A stretch of DNA of 63,219 bases, taken from assembly GCA_040255445.1 (NCBI GenBank), contig JBDZUZ010000004.1:1-63219 (forward strand), read 5' to 3'. A program made the position numbers and the translations under genes. Under the pieces are notes generated by a model that was not told the origin of the DNA, did not search any database, and saw only the letters and a list, made by a program, of their open reading frames with translations. Origin of the DNA: JBDZUZ01 sp040255445. Its GTDB lineage: Bacteria > Planctomycetota > Phycisphaerae > Phycisphaerales > UBA1924. Shown here piece after piece: positions 24,983-33,330 of this stretch. How positions within the stretch are numbered: position 1 is the first letter of the stretch; each line of letters begins with the position of its first letter.

Positions 24983-26743
24983 TTACCTGGTCTGATTGCG
25001 AGCTGGCGTGACGGTTTGATTCATCGCGCTGCCGGCGGTTGGTTGCTGCGCGGCGATCGACCGCGCAAGGTCACGGACCTCACGGCTGCGAGGCTGATAC
25101 GGCGAATGGAACTGACCGAAGATCCGCTGGTAGCCGGTGGTACCCGGGAGCGGCGCGACGAGCGATGTGCCGCCTTCGAGCACATGCGCGAAGGACACGC
25201 CGACCTGATCCTCGACGCGGAAGGTGATGCCCTCAGCGCGGTAGAGGTTCTCCAGTTCGACGGTGGTCATGGTGAGCAGGTTCCCAGCGCGCTGGTAGCG
25301 CTGCAGCGTCTCCTGCGTGGGCGGACGGACGCAGCGGCCGCCGAGGATGTAGGGCAGGCCATCGCCCGCGACCTCGCCCTGGTAGTACTCGTTGGCGTAG
25401 ATCACCACGCCGCGGCTGAGCCAGGGGGGAGTGGTGTAGGGCGGGATGCGGACATAGCGGAGCTGGATGTCGCCCGCGGCGGGCGGGTCGATCGCGGAGA
25501 GGACCATCCGCGAGCGGGCATCGCCGCTGAAGTCGAGCGTGATCGTCGAGTCGAACTCGGTGAGATTGAGCGGGACGAGAAAGACCTGTGCCGGGAGGAG
25601 TTCGTTGTGGCGAGTATCGGCAGCGCTCGAGGCCTTCATGATGAGCCCCGCGAGCGCAACGCCCACGCCGGCGAGGCGGGCTTCATCGTCTTCCATCGCG
25701 ACAGCGCTGGCGAGGCCGCCGACCACCAGGAGCGAGCCGATGGTGCTCTTGGCCTGGCGGACATCCTCCAGGTTGTTCCACATGTGGCTCTGCGACATCT
25801 GGTTGACGTTCTCGGCGGGCGGGAGCGCGCTCGTAACGAGCGTGTCGCCGCCGCGGACCGAGGCGGTGAGGCCGGCGCCGATGTAGGAGCGGGTCGGCAG
25901 GAATCGGACGAGCGCGTTGTCGGGGCCGTAGGCGGTCTTGACGGGGCCGCGGCCGACATCGACGATGAGGACGGTGTTATATCGCGAGTCGCGGAGCGAT
26001 TCGGCGAGGGTCGCGAGCGCGGGATCGATGCGGGCGGCCTCGTTGAAGTTGTCGGAGGCTTCATCAGCACGTCCCAGCGCGCGGGCGGCGATACCGGTCA
26101 TGAGGTAGCCGAGCGTGAAGTCGGTCTTGACGGGCGTGTAGCCCTTGTCGAGGTAGCGGTCGCCCCCGCCGGAAGCGCGGCGGTCGGCCTCCGCAGCGCG
26201 GCGGGCGAGGTCTTCGCTGGTGAGGTTCTTCGCAGCGCGTTCGTTCTCGGCGAAGTTCTTGAGGAGGAAGAGGCTCGACTGCGCGGCGGCGCGGGCGTTG
26301 TCCCACTCGCCCAGCATCGCCTTCTGCACGGCGATGTAGTGGTAGCCCAGCGCCTGCTCGAAGGGCTCGCCCTTCCAGATCTTGACACCTTCGTTGAACA
26401 CCACCGCGGAGACGGTGCGGTCGGCGTTGATGCCCTGTGTGCGCAGGAGCGAATAGGTCTGGTTGGCGACTTCCTCCGCCGCGGCGGGCTGGCCGTCGGC
26501 GAGGGTGAGGATGAGCAGGCGCATCCGGTCGAGGATGTAGTCGCGGTCGGAGGGCTTGTCGGTGAGATTGCGCTGGATGGCTTCGCGGGCGGGGCCGTAG
26601 CGGCCTTCGTACGCGGCGTTGATCAGGCGGGGCGAGAGCTGCGGGCTGGATGCGCAGCCGCCGAGGGTCGCGGCGGCGAGCGCGAGCGCCCCGGCGAGCG
26701 GGTCGAGCGTGCGGCGGCGGGTGCTGGAACGGATCACATCCAT
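24983..26743 (-). CDS. COG3014 family lipoprotein
   Basis: A 586-residue exported lipoprotein (lipobox LGGC, Cys30). The N-terminal half consists of TPR-like helices (RDYILDRMRLLILTLADGQ, FNEGVKIWKGEPFEQALGY, YLMTGIAARALGRADEASDN) and the C-terminal half is beta-rich. This arrangement matches COG3014, a family of unknown function repeatedly found beside LpoB (COG3417) and YcfL (COG5633) genes. Start ATG 26743, eight bases after the preceding stop. It may sense or scaffold cell-wall synthesis at the outer membrane; that is inference from the neighbourhood. Confidence 0.8.
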   Translation of the reverse strand: MDVIRSSTRRRTLDPLAGALALAAATLGGCASSPQLSPRLINAAYEGRYGPAREAIQRNLTDKPSDRDYILDRMRLLILTLADGQPAAAEEVANQTYSLLRTQGINADRTVSAVVFNEGVKIWKGEPFEQALGYHYIAVQKAMLGEWDNARAAAQSSLFLLKNFAENERAAKNLTSEDLARRAAEADRRASGGGDRYLDKGYTPVKTDFTLGYLMTGIAARALGRADEASDNFNEAARIDPALATLAESLRDSRYNTVLIVDVGRGPVKTAYGPDNALVRFLPTRSYIGAGLTASVRGGDTLVTSALPPAENVNQMSQSHMWNNLEDVRQAKSTIGSLLVVGGLASAVAMEDDEARLAGVGVALAGLIMKASSAADTRHNELLPAQVFLVPLNLTEFDSTITLDFSGDARSRMVLSAIDPPAAGDIQLRYVRIPPYTTPPWLSRGVVIYANEYYQGEVAGDGLPYILGGRCVRPPTQETLQRYQRAGNLLTMTTVELENLYRAEGITFRVEDQVGVSFAHVLEGGTSLVAPLPGTTGYQRIFGQFHSPYQPRSREVRDLARSIAAQQPTAGSAMNQTVTPARNQTR

Positions 26744-26751
26744 GGCGTGGG

Positions 26752-27351
26752 TCAGTCGTACGCGCGGCCGAAGGCCTCGCGCTTGAACTCGTACCTGCCG
26801 GTCCAGGCGAGTTCGCCGGTGTCGAGGCTGGTGATGCGGTATTCGCAGAGATACACATCGGTGCGGGCCTTGCCGGCCTCTCGGGTGGCGCTCAGGAAGG
26901 TCGCGGCCATGACGTGCGTCGGGTCGCGTTCCGCGGCGAAGCCCTGGGGCACGGTCGCCGCTTCCTTCGCTTTGGCGAGGAACTGCTGGGGAATGACGAA
27001 GCGGACATTCTTCTCACGGGCCATCGTGCTCACGGAGAGCTGGTCGCGGACGCGGGCCATCATCCACCACTGCTGCGATTCGGGGATGAGATCGCTGGTG
27101 AGGTTCGTGACCTTGTTGAGCGCGATGACGACCTGGGGTGAATCGGCGGCGCGTTCAGCGAGGAAGTCGCTGGCGCGAAGCTGCTCGGCCATCTGGTTGG
27201 TGGTCTCGACCAGGTCGTCGGTAGTGAGCGTCGAGGTCTTCGGCGCGGGGGCGCAGCCGAGGAGCGACGTGCCGAGAGTGGGGCCGAGAACGGCCGCGGC
27301 GGCGAGGGCCGCCGCGGCCGGTGCGCGCAGGATGGGTGTGATGGGGCGCAT
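26752..27351 (-). CDS. LpoB-like lipoprotein, copy 2
   Basis: A 199-residue lipoprotein (lipobox LLGC, Cys33). The region from TDDLVETTNQMAEQLRASDF through YRITSLDTGELAWTGRYEFK is the LpoB/PF13036 fold, known in E. coli as the outer-membrane activator of penicillin-binding protein PBP1b. It is a paralogue of the gene just upstream. Start ATG 27351 by the signal peptide; 19 codons upstream are not needed. Confidence 0.82.
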   Translation of the reverse strand: MRPITPILRAPAAAALAAAAVLGPTLGTSLLGCAPAPKTSTLTTDDLVETTNQMAEQLRASDFLAERAADSPQVVIALNKVTNLTSDLIPESQQWWMMARVRDQLSVSTMAREKNVRFVIPQQFLAKAKEAATVPQGFAAERDPTHVMAATFLSATREAGKARTDVYLCEYRITSLDTGELAWTGRYEFKREAFGRAYD

Positions 27352-27368
27352 GGTGCGTGTGCTCGCGC

Positions 27369-28004
27369 TTAGCGGGCCTGCTTGATCTCGTAGGGCGAGT
27401 TGGTCCACACGATCTCGCCGTCGCTCATGCGCATGAGGTTGAAGGAGAGCATGTAGAGGTTGGTGCGGTCGTTGCCGCGGCTGACGCGGTACATCTCGCC
27501 GTTGAGGAAGTAGGTGTAGTCCTCGTTGAGGTCGGGGCGGGTGTTGCGGGAACCGTCCTGCAGCAGGTCGCGGTTCTGGTTGCCCTCGCGGCGCTTGAGG
27601 TCCTCGAGGCGGGCGCGGCTCTCGATGAAGCGCATCTTGTCGCGGACCGCGCGGCTCTGGAGCAGGTCCTGGCGGATGCGGGTGCGGAAGGCCTCGAACT
27701 CGGTGGTCGAGACGATGCCGGTCTTGTTGACGATGTCGCCGAAGACGACGGTCGAGCGGTAGCCGGCGTTGAGCTCGGGGAGGTCCTGCAGGTCCTCGGC
27801 GAGCTGGCTGGCGACCTGGTCACTGAACTCAACCAGGGCGGTAGGCAGGATCTGCGCGCTGTCGCGCTCGGCGCGGGTGGTTTCGGTGACGCCGACGCGG
27901 CCGGAGTCGCGGCCGGGGGGCGGGGCGCAGGCGGTGAGGGTCGCGGCGGCGGCGAGGCCGGTTGCGAGCGTGGCTGCGCGGGAAGCGGTGATGAAACGAC
28001 GCAT
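27369..28004 (-). CDS. LpoB-like lipoprotein, copy 1
   Basis: A 211-residue lipoprotein (lipobox LTAC, Cys26) and first gene of the envelope operon. VEFSDQVASQLAEDLQDLPE, the VVFGDIVNKTGIV strand, and the C-terminal LMRMSDGEIVWTNSPYEIK match the LpoB family. Start ATG 28004 with GGGGAG upstream; the open frame extends earlier without similarity. Two LpoB-like paralogues in tandem are unusual and may serve two different synthases or act as a heterodimer. Confidence 0.82.
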   Translation of the reverse strand: MRRFITASRAATLATGLAAAATLTACAPPPGRDSGRVGVTETTRAERDSAQILPTALVEFSDQVASQLAEDLQDLPELNAGYRSTVVFGDIVNKTGIVSTTEFEAFRTRIRQDLLQSRAVRDKMRFIESRARLEDLKRREGNQNRDLLQDGSRNTRPDLNEDYTYFLNGEMYRVSRGNDRTNLYMLSFNLMRMSDGEIVWTNSPYEIKQAR

Positions 28005-28135
28005 CGGTTGGATCTCCCCTGGTGGGACCGCGGCGGGTGGGCTCGCGGTCATGCTCTCGCGGGCGGGACACCGTGTGCGTCCCGACCCATTCTGCGGCCG
28101 GCGCGGGTGAGCGCAGGCCGTTGTTAGCTTAGACA

Positions 28136-28154
28136 AACAACCGGCGCGGTTGTT
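28136..28154. promoter_or_regulatory. Perfect palindrome AACAACCG-GCG-CGGTTGTT
   Basis: An eight-base perfect inverted repeat with a three-base spacer lies in the gap between the lpoB-like operon (start 28004) and the end of the 490-residue gene (28236). It could be an operator for the lipoprotein operon or a terminator for the T6SS-side transcript. There is no T run, so I favour a protein site slightly. Confidence 0.4.
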
Positions 28155-28235
28155 CCCGGCGGGCGAGTGCGCCCGGTCAGGGTCTGGTAAATCTTTGGTT
28201 GATAGTCCGTTACAGGCGGCCGGCCGGCTCGGGGA

Positions 28236-29708
28236 TTAATGGCACTGATGGGGGATGGGCTTGCCGTCGAGCTGCAGGATCTCCAGCCCGTTCATGGGGC
28301 GGCCGACGACGAAGACGGGGTCGTTCCCGAAGAAGGCCAGGTCGAGCGCCGCGATCGAGGGGCTCAGGTCCGCCGGGACCCGCTGCAGGCCGCGGGTGGG
28401 TGTGTAGATGGACCACTCGTTGTCGGGGTTCTTCAGGAGCGCGGCGGGCGCGCCGCCGGGGCCGATGCGGACGATCGACGCGGCGATCTCGGTCGAGAAT
28501 GGCCACGGGATCTCGTGTACAGCGCCGGCTTTGAAGCCGGCCTGCTGCGAGTAGGTGAAGCTCTGGAGCGAGAGAGCGCGGTTGCGGAGGTCGGACAGGA
28601 CGAGGAGCGCGCCGTTCGCCGTGTCGGTGTTGTCCAAGAGGACATCGCCGCCGATCACGGAGCCGGTCAGCGTGTGGAGCGTCTTGATCTCGCCGGGGTT
28701 GGCCTGGCGGGGCCAGGGGAGGAGGCGGAGCTGGGATTGCGGCGCGGCGGGCTCGCCGCGTTCCTGGGTGAAGTAGATGCCACGGGGCGTTTCGAAGGGG
28801 TCGACGAGCATGGCCCAGGACGGGCGCGGGCCGGGGACGGGCGCGTTGCCGCTGGGGGCGGGCGGCTGGTCGGGGACGAGGTGGAAGGCGGTGATGGAGC
28901 CGGTGTCTTTGGAGGGGACCCAAAGGAAGGCGGTTCCGGGCATGCGGCCTTCGGCTTCACTGTTGGCGTCGATCGAGAGCGGGGAAATCAGGAGAGGCGC
29001 AACCGCTTCGTCCTTCGGGAAGTCGGAGAAGGAGCTGGGCTTTGCGGGCCCTTCGAAGAGGCTGGTGTGGACAGCGGAGAGCTTGAGGCCATCGAGCCAT
29101 GCGATCCAGTGGTCGTGGCTGACCTGCTGATTGCGCGGGGCCGAGAGCGTGGGGCGGGAGATCATCGTCGCGGGGGCGACGGTTTGGGCATCTGTGATGC
29201 CGCCGCCCTTGCGGAGCAGCATGCTGTGGCGGGTGACGCGCGGCGGGTCGAAGTTCAGGTTGAGGCTGACGGTGTATTTGATGAAGGCGTGGCCGCCCTG
29301 CACGTAGACCGAGTCGAGGGTCTTGGGCGTGACGGGGGTGATGGTGATCTTGATCGGGGCGGATTCGGCGACGTCCTTGCCGCCGTTGCTGCGGACGATC
29401 GCAGAGACGAGGTACTCGCCGGGCGTGTGGATATGGGCGACGTCCATCAGCGTGAACTCGTGCTCAAGCGATTCACCGACAGGGAGTGTGCGGAGCTTCG
29501 AGCCCTGGGGGTAGGGGCGGCGCTGGCGGACGATCTCGACTCCGGAGCGGACTTCGACGATGCGGAGGGAGGGGATCTCGGGGGCGAGTTGGGGATCGGG
29601 GAAGACAGCGGCGTTGGGGCCGTTGTTCAGGATGGTGAGACGCGCCGGGGTGTCCTGCTGAACGAGCAGGTCGGTCTGATCGAGTTCGAGTGTGAGGGCC
29701 AGCGGCAT
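28236..29708 (-). CDS. T6SS-linked protein of unknown function, 490 residues
   Basis: I do not recognise this gene beyond its N-terminal ~130 residues, which look like a CARDB/Ig-type beta domain (LVQQDTPARLTILNNGPNAAVF, GEYLVSAIVRSNGG). The remainder is beta-rich with propeller-like character (FLWVPSKDTGSITAFHLV, LLVLSDLRNRALSLQSF, PVFVVGRPMNGLEILQLDG). No signal peptide and no membrane span are visible. It is the last gene of the type VI cluster and follows the metzincin-like gene by 71 bases. It might be an accessory, an inhibitor of the protease or a second cargo; none is proven. Start ATG 29708. Confidence 0.65.
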   Translation of the reverse strand: MPLALTLELDQTDLLVQQDTPARLTILNNGPNAAVFPDPQLAPEIPSLRIVEVRSGVEIVRQRRPYPQGSKLRTLPVGESLEHEFTLMDVAHIHTPGEYLVSAIVRSNGGKDVAESAPIKITITPVTPKTLDSVYVQGGHAFIKYTVSLNLNFDPPRVTRHSMLLRKGGGITDAQTVAPATMISRPTLSAPRNQQVSHDHWIAWLDGLKLSAVHTSLFEGPAKPSSFSDFPKDEAVAPLLISPLSIDANSEAEGRMPGTAFLWVPSKDTGSITAFHLVPDQPPAPSGNAPVPGPRPSWAMLVDPFETPRGIYFTQERGEPAAPQSQLRLLPWPRQANPGEIKTLHTLTGSVIGGDVLLDNTDTANGALLVLSDLRNRALSLQSFTYSQQAGFKAGAVHEIPWPFSTEIAASIVRIGPGGAPAALLKNPDNEWSIYTPTRGLQRVPADLSPSIAALDLAFFGNDPVFVVGRPMNGLEILQLDGKPIPHQCH

Positions 29709-29738
29709 CGGTTCTCTCGCGCTTCGTGTGGGGGGTCC

Positions 29739-29776
29739 GGGTGCTGGTGACGGGTGCTGGTGCCTGGTGCTGGGGG
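29739..29776 (+). repeat. GGTGCTGGTG-type tandem repeat
   Basis: Overlapping copies of GGTGCTGG with variants GGTGACGG and GGTGCCTGG fill the gap between the 490-residue gene and the metzincin-like gene. It is of the same simple-repeat class as the heptamers elsewhere. Confidence 0.55.
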
Positions 29777-29779
29777 GGG

Positions 29780-32104
29780 TTACGGCATGGCGGCCATGTT
29801 CCAGCCGCGGAGCGCGAAGGTGCACTTGGCGCAGAACTGTCCCTCGCAGGACTGGTAGCTCATGACGCAGATGCTCTCGTTGGAGGCGATCGAATCGTGG
29901 AACCCGGGCTGGTTGCCGCCGCCAGCGCCGCCGCCGGGATCGTTGCCGGGGCCGTGCCAGCGGAGCTGGACGTGGCCGAGTTCGTGCGCCGAGTTGCTGG
30001 TGAAGTTGTAGGTGAGCTGTCCGGGCGAGCCGCCGACGGGGTTGATGGTGGCGGGGTAGCCCTCGGCTCCCATCCAGACGAAGCCGGAGCGGAAGTTGAC
30101 CGCGAGGCCGGAGTTCATGTCGATGTCGTTCCAGAGCTGCCACCCGGCGCCGAATCCGGATTGAACGAGGGTGAGGCCGGGGAGGTAACCGTTGCTGGCG
30201 AGGTGGCGGCCCATGCTCTGGACGGCGACGGACCAGAAGAGGTTGTCGATGTTGGTGCGGTTGTTGCCGTTCGCGGCGGTCATGCGGATCCGGCGCGGGT
30301 GCGCGCCGGCGTACGCGGTGTTGTAGCTTTGGGAGTGCCGCATCGGGAGTGATGTCACCGAGTCGTTGACACCGATGGAGGCGTTGTCCATGAAGAAGAG
30401 GCGGTTGAGGTCGAGGTTGAGACCGAAAGCGCCCATGCGGGCGCGCATGTCGGCGACGGCGCGCTGGCGCATGGAGTTCCATTCCGCCGCGGACAGGTCA
30501 TCGGGTGTGCCCGCGCCGGGGTCGACGACGAGTTCGCAGAAGGCGCGGGCCCACTGGACGCGGATGGGTTCGAAGGGGTCGCCGCTGACAGGATTGGTCT
30601 TGAAGCCGGCGGGGACGGTTTCCGAGAAGTCTGCGGTCTGGAAGCGTGTGGCGGCGGGTTTGGCGGCGTCGATCGAGGCGAGGCCGAGGTAGGAAGCGCT
30701 TGTCGCCGCGGCGCCGCCGATCACGAGCCCCGAGTGCGTGTTGAAATCGGTGAGCAGGTCGGCGTGGGTCGAATCGGCGGGCTGGCGGATGTAGCGGCTG
30801 ATGCGGACGTTGCGCCAGTTGACGAAGGTGCCGGTCTCGACCATGTTGGCGCGCATGCCGGTGCCGTCGGATTCGTGCGGCTTGGGGTTGGCGGGATCGG
30901 CGGGGCCGATGTAGGCGCGGATGCGGTAGCGGTCGCCGCCGCAGCGCGAGGGGGTGAAGAGGACGCCGGCCTCGCCCTTATCGTTGGTCTTGGCGCGGAC
31001 GGCGTGCTTGTGGCTGTTGCCCTGGGGTGTTGCCTTCTCTGCGAGGAGGTAGGTGTCCGGCGCTGTTGCGCGGGCGGGTGCGTGCGCGGCGTTGAAGCCG
31101 GGGGTGCTTGTCGTCGAGAAGACGATGTTGGCGACATCGGTGCCGTCGTCGAGGCTGTTCTGACCGGCGAGCCCGCCGCGGTCTGCGGGCGCATTGCCGC
31201 GTTGCGGGTCTTTCGCGTTGGGCTTGCGGGCGCCGGTGGGTTCCTCTTCGACTTTGGCGAACTTCTCCGGGCCGGCGGCGGAGGCCTTGGCGGGCGGGCC
31301 GATGGTGCTCTTGCGCAGCGGGGGGCGGTTGTACTGGTCGAGGACGCTGACGGTGTTGTCGAACTCGGGGAGGTCGTAGGGGTCCTGCAACTGGAAGTAG
31401 ACCCACTCGTCCTTCGCGGGCTTCCACTCCATCGTGTAGGGATCGAGTTTCTCGATCGTGGCGACGAGGGGGATCTTGCCCAGGACCGGGTTGTCGGTGC
31501 GGTAACGGGTCTCCGCGGCGTAGAGATCGTCGCCGAAGTCGAGCGCGTAGCTCGCATCGTTGTTGACGTTCATCGTGGCGTCGTGGAGGAAGGTGTATCC
31601 GCCGGGCTGGCGGATCGCGGCGAAGTTCTTGTCTTTGTCTGGCTTCTTGGGGTCTTCGGCTGGGTGGGGGAGGCCGCCGTCTTCGACGATCCACTCTTCG
31701 AGGAGGGTCTGGATGTGGGCATCGGCGCCGGCGTCATCGACGCCGCCGGCGATGGTTTCCTTGAAGTACTGCCAGGAGCCCTTGATGGCGGGGAGTGCGG
31801 GGTTGCCGCCGGCCGCGGCGGTGGCGGGGAGGCCGTTGAAGGCCTGGAGGGCTTTGCTGTGCGCAAGAGGGAAGTAGAAGAGGCCGAGGACCTGGAGGCG
31901 TGCCATTCGTCCGGCGGCGGTGTCGGGCTCATCCTTGAAGAGCGCTTCGATCGAGCCCAGACGGAGGGAGATGCGGTAGCGGGCGCGGAGGACGAGTGTG
32001 TTCCACAGTTCCTCATCGGGGAAGCTGGGCGCGACGTGACCGATGTCGATCTCGTTGGTCGGCAGCTTGCCGGGGCTTGATGCTGGGAGCGGGTCTTTGG
32101 GCAC
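29780..32104 (-). CDS. Metzincin-like metalloprotease, candidate T6SS effector
   Basis: A 774-residue protein without signal peptide. Near the C-terminus it has HELGHVQLRWH, the zinc-binding pattern HExxHxxxxxH (His707, Glu708, His711, His717), followed 31 residues later by CVMSY with Met748, matching a metzincin Met-turn. The usual Gly between the second and third His is Leu here. The last 30 residues hold four Cys. The N-terminal 650 residues are not recognised; they include Ig-like stretches (YRIRAYIGPADPANP) and a Pro/Lys-rich linker. Its position behind vgrG, PAAR and two adaptor-like genes suggests delivery by the type VI machine. An effector role is inference; it could also be structural. 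Confidence 0.7.
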   Translation of the reverse strand: MPKDPLPASSPGKLPTNEIDIGHVAPSFPDEELWNTLVLRARYRISLRLGSIEALFKDEPDTAAGRMARLQVLGLFYFPLAHSKALQAFNGLPATAAAGGNPALPAIKGSWQYFKETIAGGVDDAGADAHIQTLLEEWIVEDGGLPHPAEDPKKPDKDKNFAAIRQPGGYTFLHDATMNVNNDASYALDFGDDLYAAETRYRTDNPVLGKIPLVATIEKLDPYTMEWKPAKDEWVYFQLQDPYDLPEFDNTVSVLDQYNRPPLRKSTIGPPAKASAAGPEKFAKVEEEPTGARKPNAKDPQRGNAPADRGGLAGQNSLDDGTDVANIVFSTTSTPGFNAAHAPARATAPDTYLLAEKATPQGNSHKHAVRAKTNDKGEAGVLFTPSRCGGDRYRIRAYIGPADPANPKPHESDGTGMRANMVETGTFVNWRNVRISRYIRQPADSTHADLLTDFNTHSGLVIGGAAATSASYLGLASIDAAKPAATRFQTADFSETVPAGFKTNPVSGDPFEPIRVQWARAFCELVVDPGAGTPDDLSAAEWNSMRQRAVADMRARMGAFGLNLDLNRLFFMDNASIGVNDSVTSLPMRHSQSYNTAYAGAHPRRIRMTAANGNNRTNIDNLFWSVAVQSMGRHLASNGYLPGLTLVQSGFGAGWQLWNDIDMNSGLAVNFRSGFVWMGAEGYPATINPVGGSPGQLTYNFTSNSAHELGHVQLRWHGPGNDPGGGAGGGNQPGFHDSIASNESICVMSYQSCEGQFCAKCTFALRGWNMAAMP

Positions 32105-32131
32105 AATCGGCTCCGTCGGATGGAGTGTGGA

Positions 32132-32902
32132 TCAGGCGTCCTTGGGGTGCACGGGGGAGGGACCATCGTGGACCTTGCGGAGCTTTTCCTGCGTGAGCGC
32201 TTTGTCGGGAACGCCGGGCTTGGACACCTTGGCCTTGATCTCCGCGAGTTCCTGGAAAGATTCGATGGCGGCGGAGGTGTTGGGGCCGTTGATGCCGTCG
32301 ATGAGCGCGGTGTTGATGTTGATGTTGTTGAGGCGCTGCTGGACGCCTGAGACGCAGTATTGATCCGGGGCGTTCTCGCAGATGGGGTTGAGGGCGCCGA
32401 TGCGGAGATCCCAGGTGATGGGGACATCGCCCTTGAGCTCGTCGTCGTTGGCGGGCTTCTTGTTGGGGTTGGTCGATTCGGCGTCGTCGGCCTTGACGCG
32501 GACGGTGAGCGTGGCGGTCTGTGTGCTCATCAGGACCGGGTGCTTGATGTGGCCCTTGGCATCGGTCTTGCCTTTGAAGGTGAGGTGGCCGTCGACGGCG
32601 AGCTCGTAGGGGGCGTCCTTGAGCGGGGTGTAGTCGTCCTTGAGCAGGCGCAGGCGGATGAAGAGGTCGTCGGTCTTGACCTTGAACTTGTTGAACTTGC
32701 CGGTCTGGCCGGGCTTCTCCTCGTCCTTCTTGGGCGGGACTTTGATCTTGTCGCCGCCCTGCAGCTTGTTGCCCTTGAAGAGCTGGTTGGGCGTGGCGCG
32801 CTGGAGCGAGCCTTTGTTCTCGTCCCAGAGCGTCTCCCAGGACTTCATGCCGTAGTCCGCGGCGATCTTGGAGATGTGGTCGTTGTTCTTGGCGGTGGCC
32901 AT
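32132..32902 (-). CDS. LysM plus peptidoglycan-binding domain protein
   Basis: A 256-residue protein. Residues 8-58 resemble a LysM domain (HISKIAADYGM, DENKG, NKLQGGDKIKVP). A beta domain follows (ELAVDGHLTFKGKTDAKGHI), then a C-terminal peptidoglycan-binding type 1 domain (GVQQRLNNININTALIDGIN). No signal peptide. LysM-containing proteins of this layout are found with VgrG genes and phage tails, where they may anchor the spike to peptidoglycan or carry effectors. It stands between the Ig-like gene and the metzincin-like gene in one transcript. Confidence 0.75.
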   Translation of the reverse strand: MATAKNNDHISKIAADYGMKSWETLWDENKGSLQRATPNQLFKGNKLQGGDKIKVPPKKDEEKPGQTGKFNKFKVKTDDLFIRLRLLKDDYTPLKDAPYELAVDGHLTFKGKTDAKGHIKHPVLMSTQTATLTVRVKADDAESTNPNKKPANDDELKGDVPITWDLRIGALNPICENAPDQYCVSGVQQRLNNININTALIDGINGPNTSAAIESFQELAEIKAKVSKPGVPDKALTQEKLRKVHDGPSPVHPKDA

Positions 32903-32917
32903 GGGTGTTCTTCCGCG

Positions 32918-33301
32918 TCAGGCGGACTTCCACTCGTCGCCGTGGATGTCGGGGAATTGGATCTGCACGGAGCCGGGCGTCACGCCCTCGATCTTCGCCT
33001 TGCCCTCATCGTCGGTGGTGCCTTCGGTGATCGAACCATCGGGGAGCTTGGCGCGGTAGGCGGCGTTGGGAACGGGTTTGCCGGAATCGTCGACGAGCTC
33101 GACGCCGACCCAGGTGAGGTTCTCTTCCTGCGGCTTGGGCGGCGGAGGTACCTTCTCGGGCGCGTACTTGCCCTTGCCGGCCTCGGCGGCATCGGCCTTG
33201 GCCTTGGCGACTTCGCCGGGATCGGCTTTGTCGGCCTCTTCGGGCGCCTTGGGCGCCTGCGGGGCGGTGATGGTGCAGGCTGATCCGCTCTTGGGTGTCA
33301 T
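32918..33301 (-). CDS. Ig-like/carboxypeptidase-regulatory-like T6SS adaptor
   Basis: A 127-residue protein: an Ala/Lys/Glu/Pro-rich N-terminus of about 60 residues, then a single beta domain with ELVDDSGKPVPNAAYRAKLP and ITEGTTDDEGKAKIEGV, typical of carboxypeptidase-regulatory-like domains that accompany VgrG and LysM proteins. It ends VQIQFPDIHGDEW. No catalytic residues. It may bind the spike or cargo. Start ATG 33301. Confidence 0.7.
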   Translation of the reverse strand: MTPKSGSACTITAPQAPKAPEEADKADPGEVAKAKADAAEAGKGKYAPEKVPPPPKPQEENLTWVGVELVDDSGKPVPNAAYRAKLPDGSITEGTTDDEGKAKIEGVTPGSVQIQFPDIHGDEWKSA

Positions 33302-33330
33302 TGGCCTCTTCCTCTCATCCACCGATCTTG

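Noticed and set aside
24515..27385. Plus-strand frame of 956 codons across three lipoprotein genes
   Set aside because: The minus strand has three genes with proper lipoboxes and ribosome sites; the long frame is a bias artefact.
29709..30482. Upstream extension of the 490-residue gene
   Set aside because: The 258 additional codons overlap the metzincin-like gene in another frame and are Arg/Pro/His-rich without similarity; ATG 29708 is a better start.
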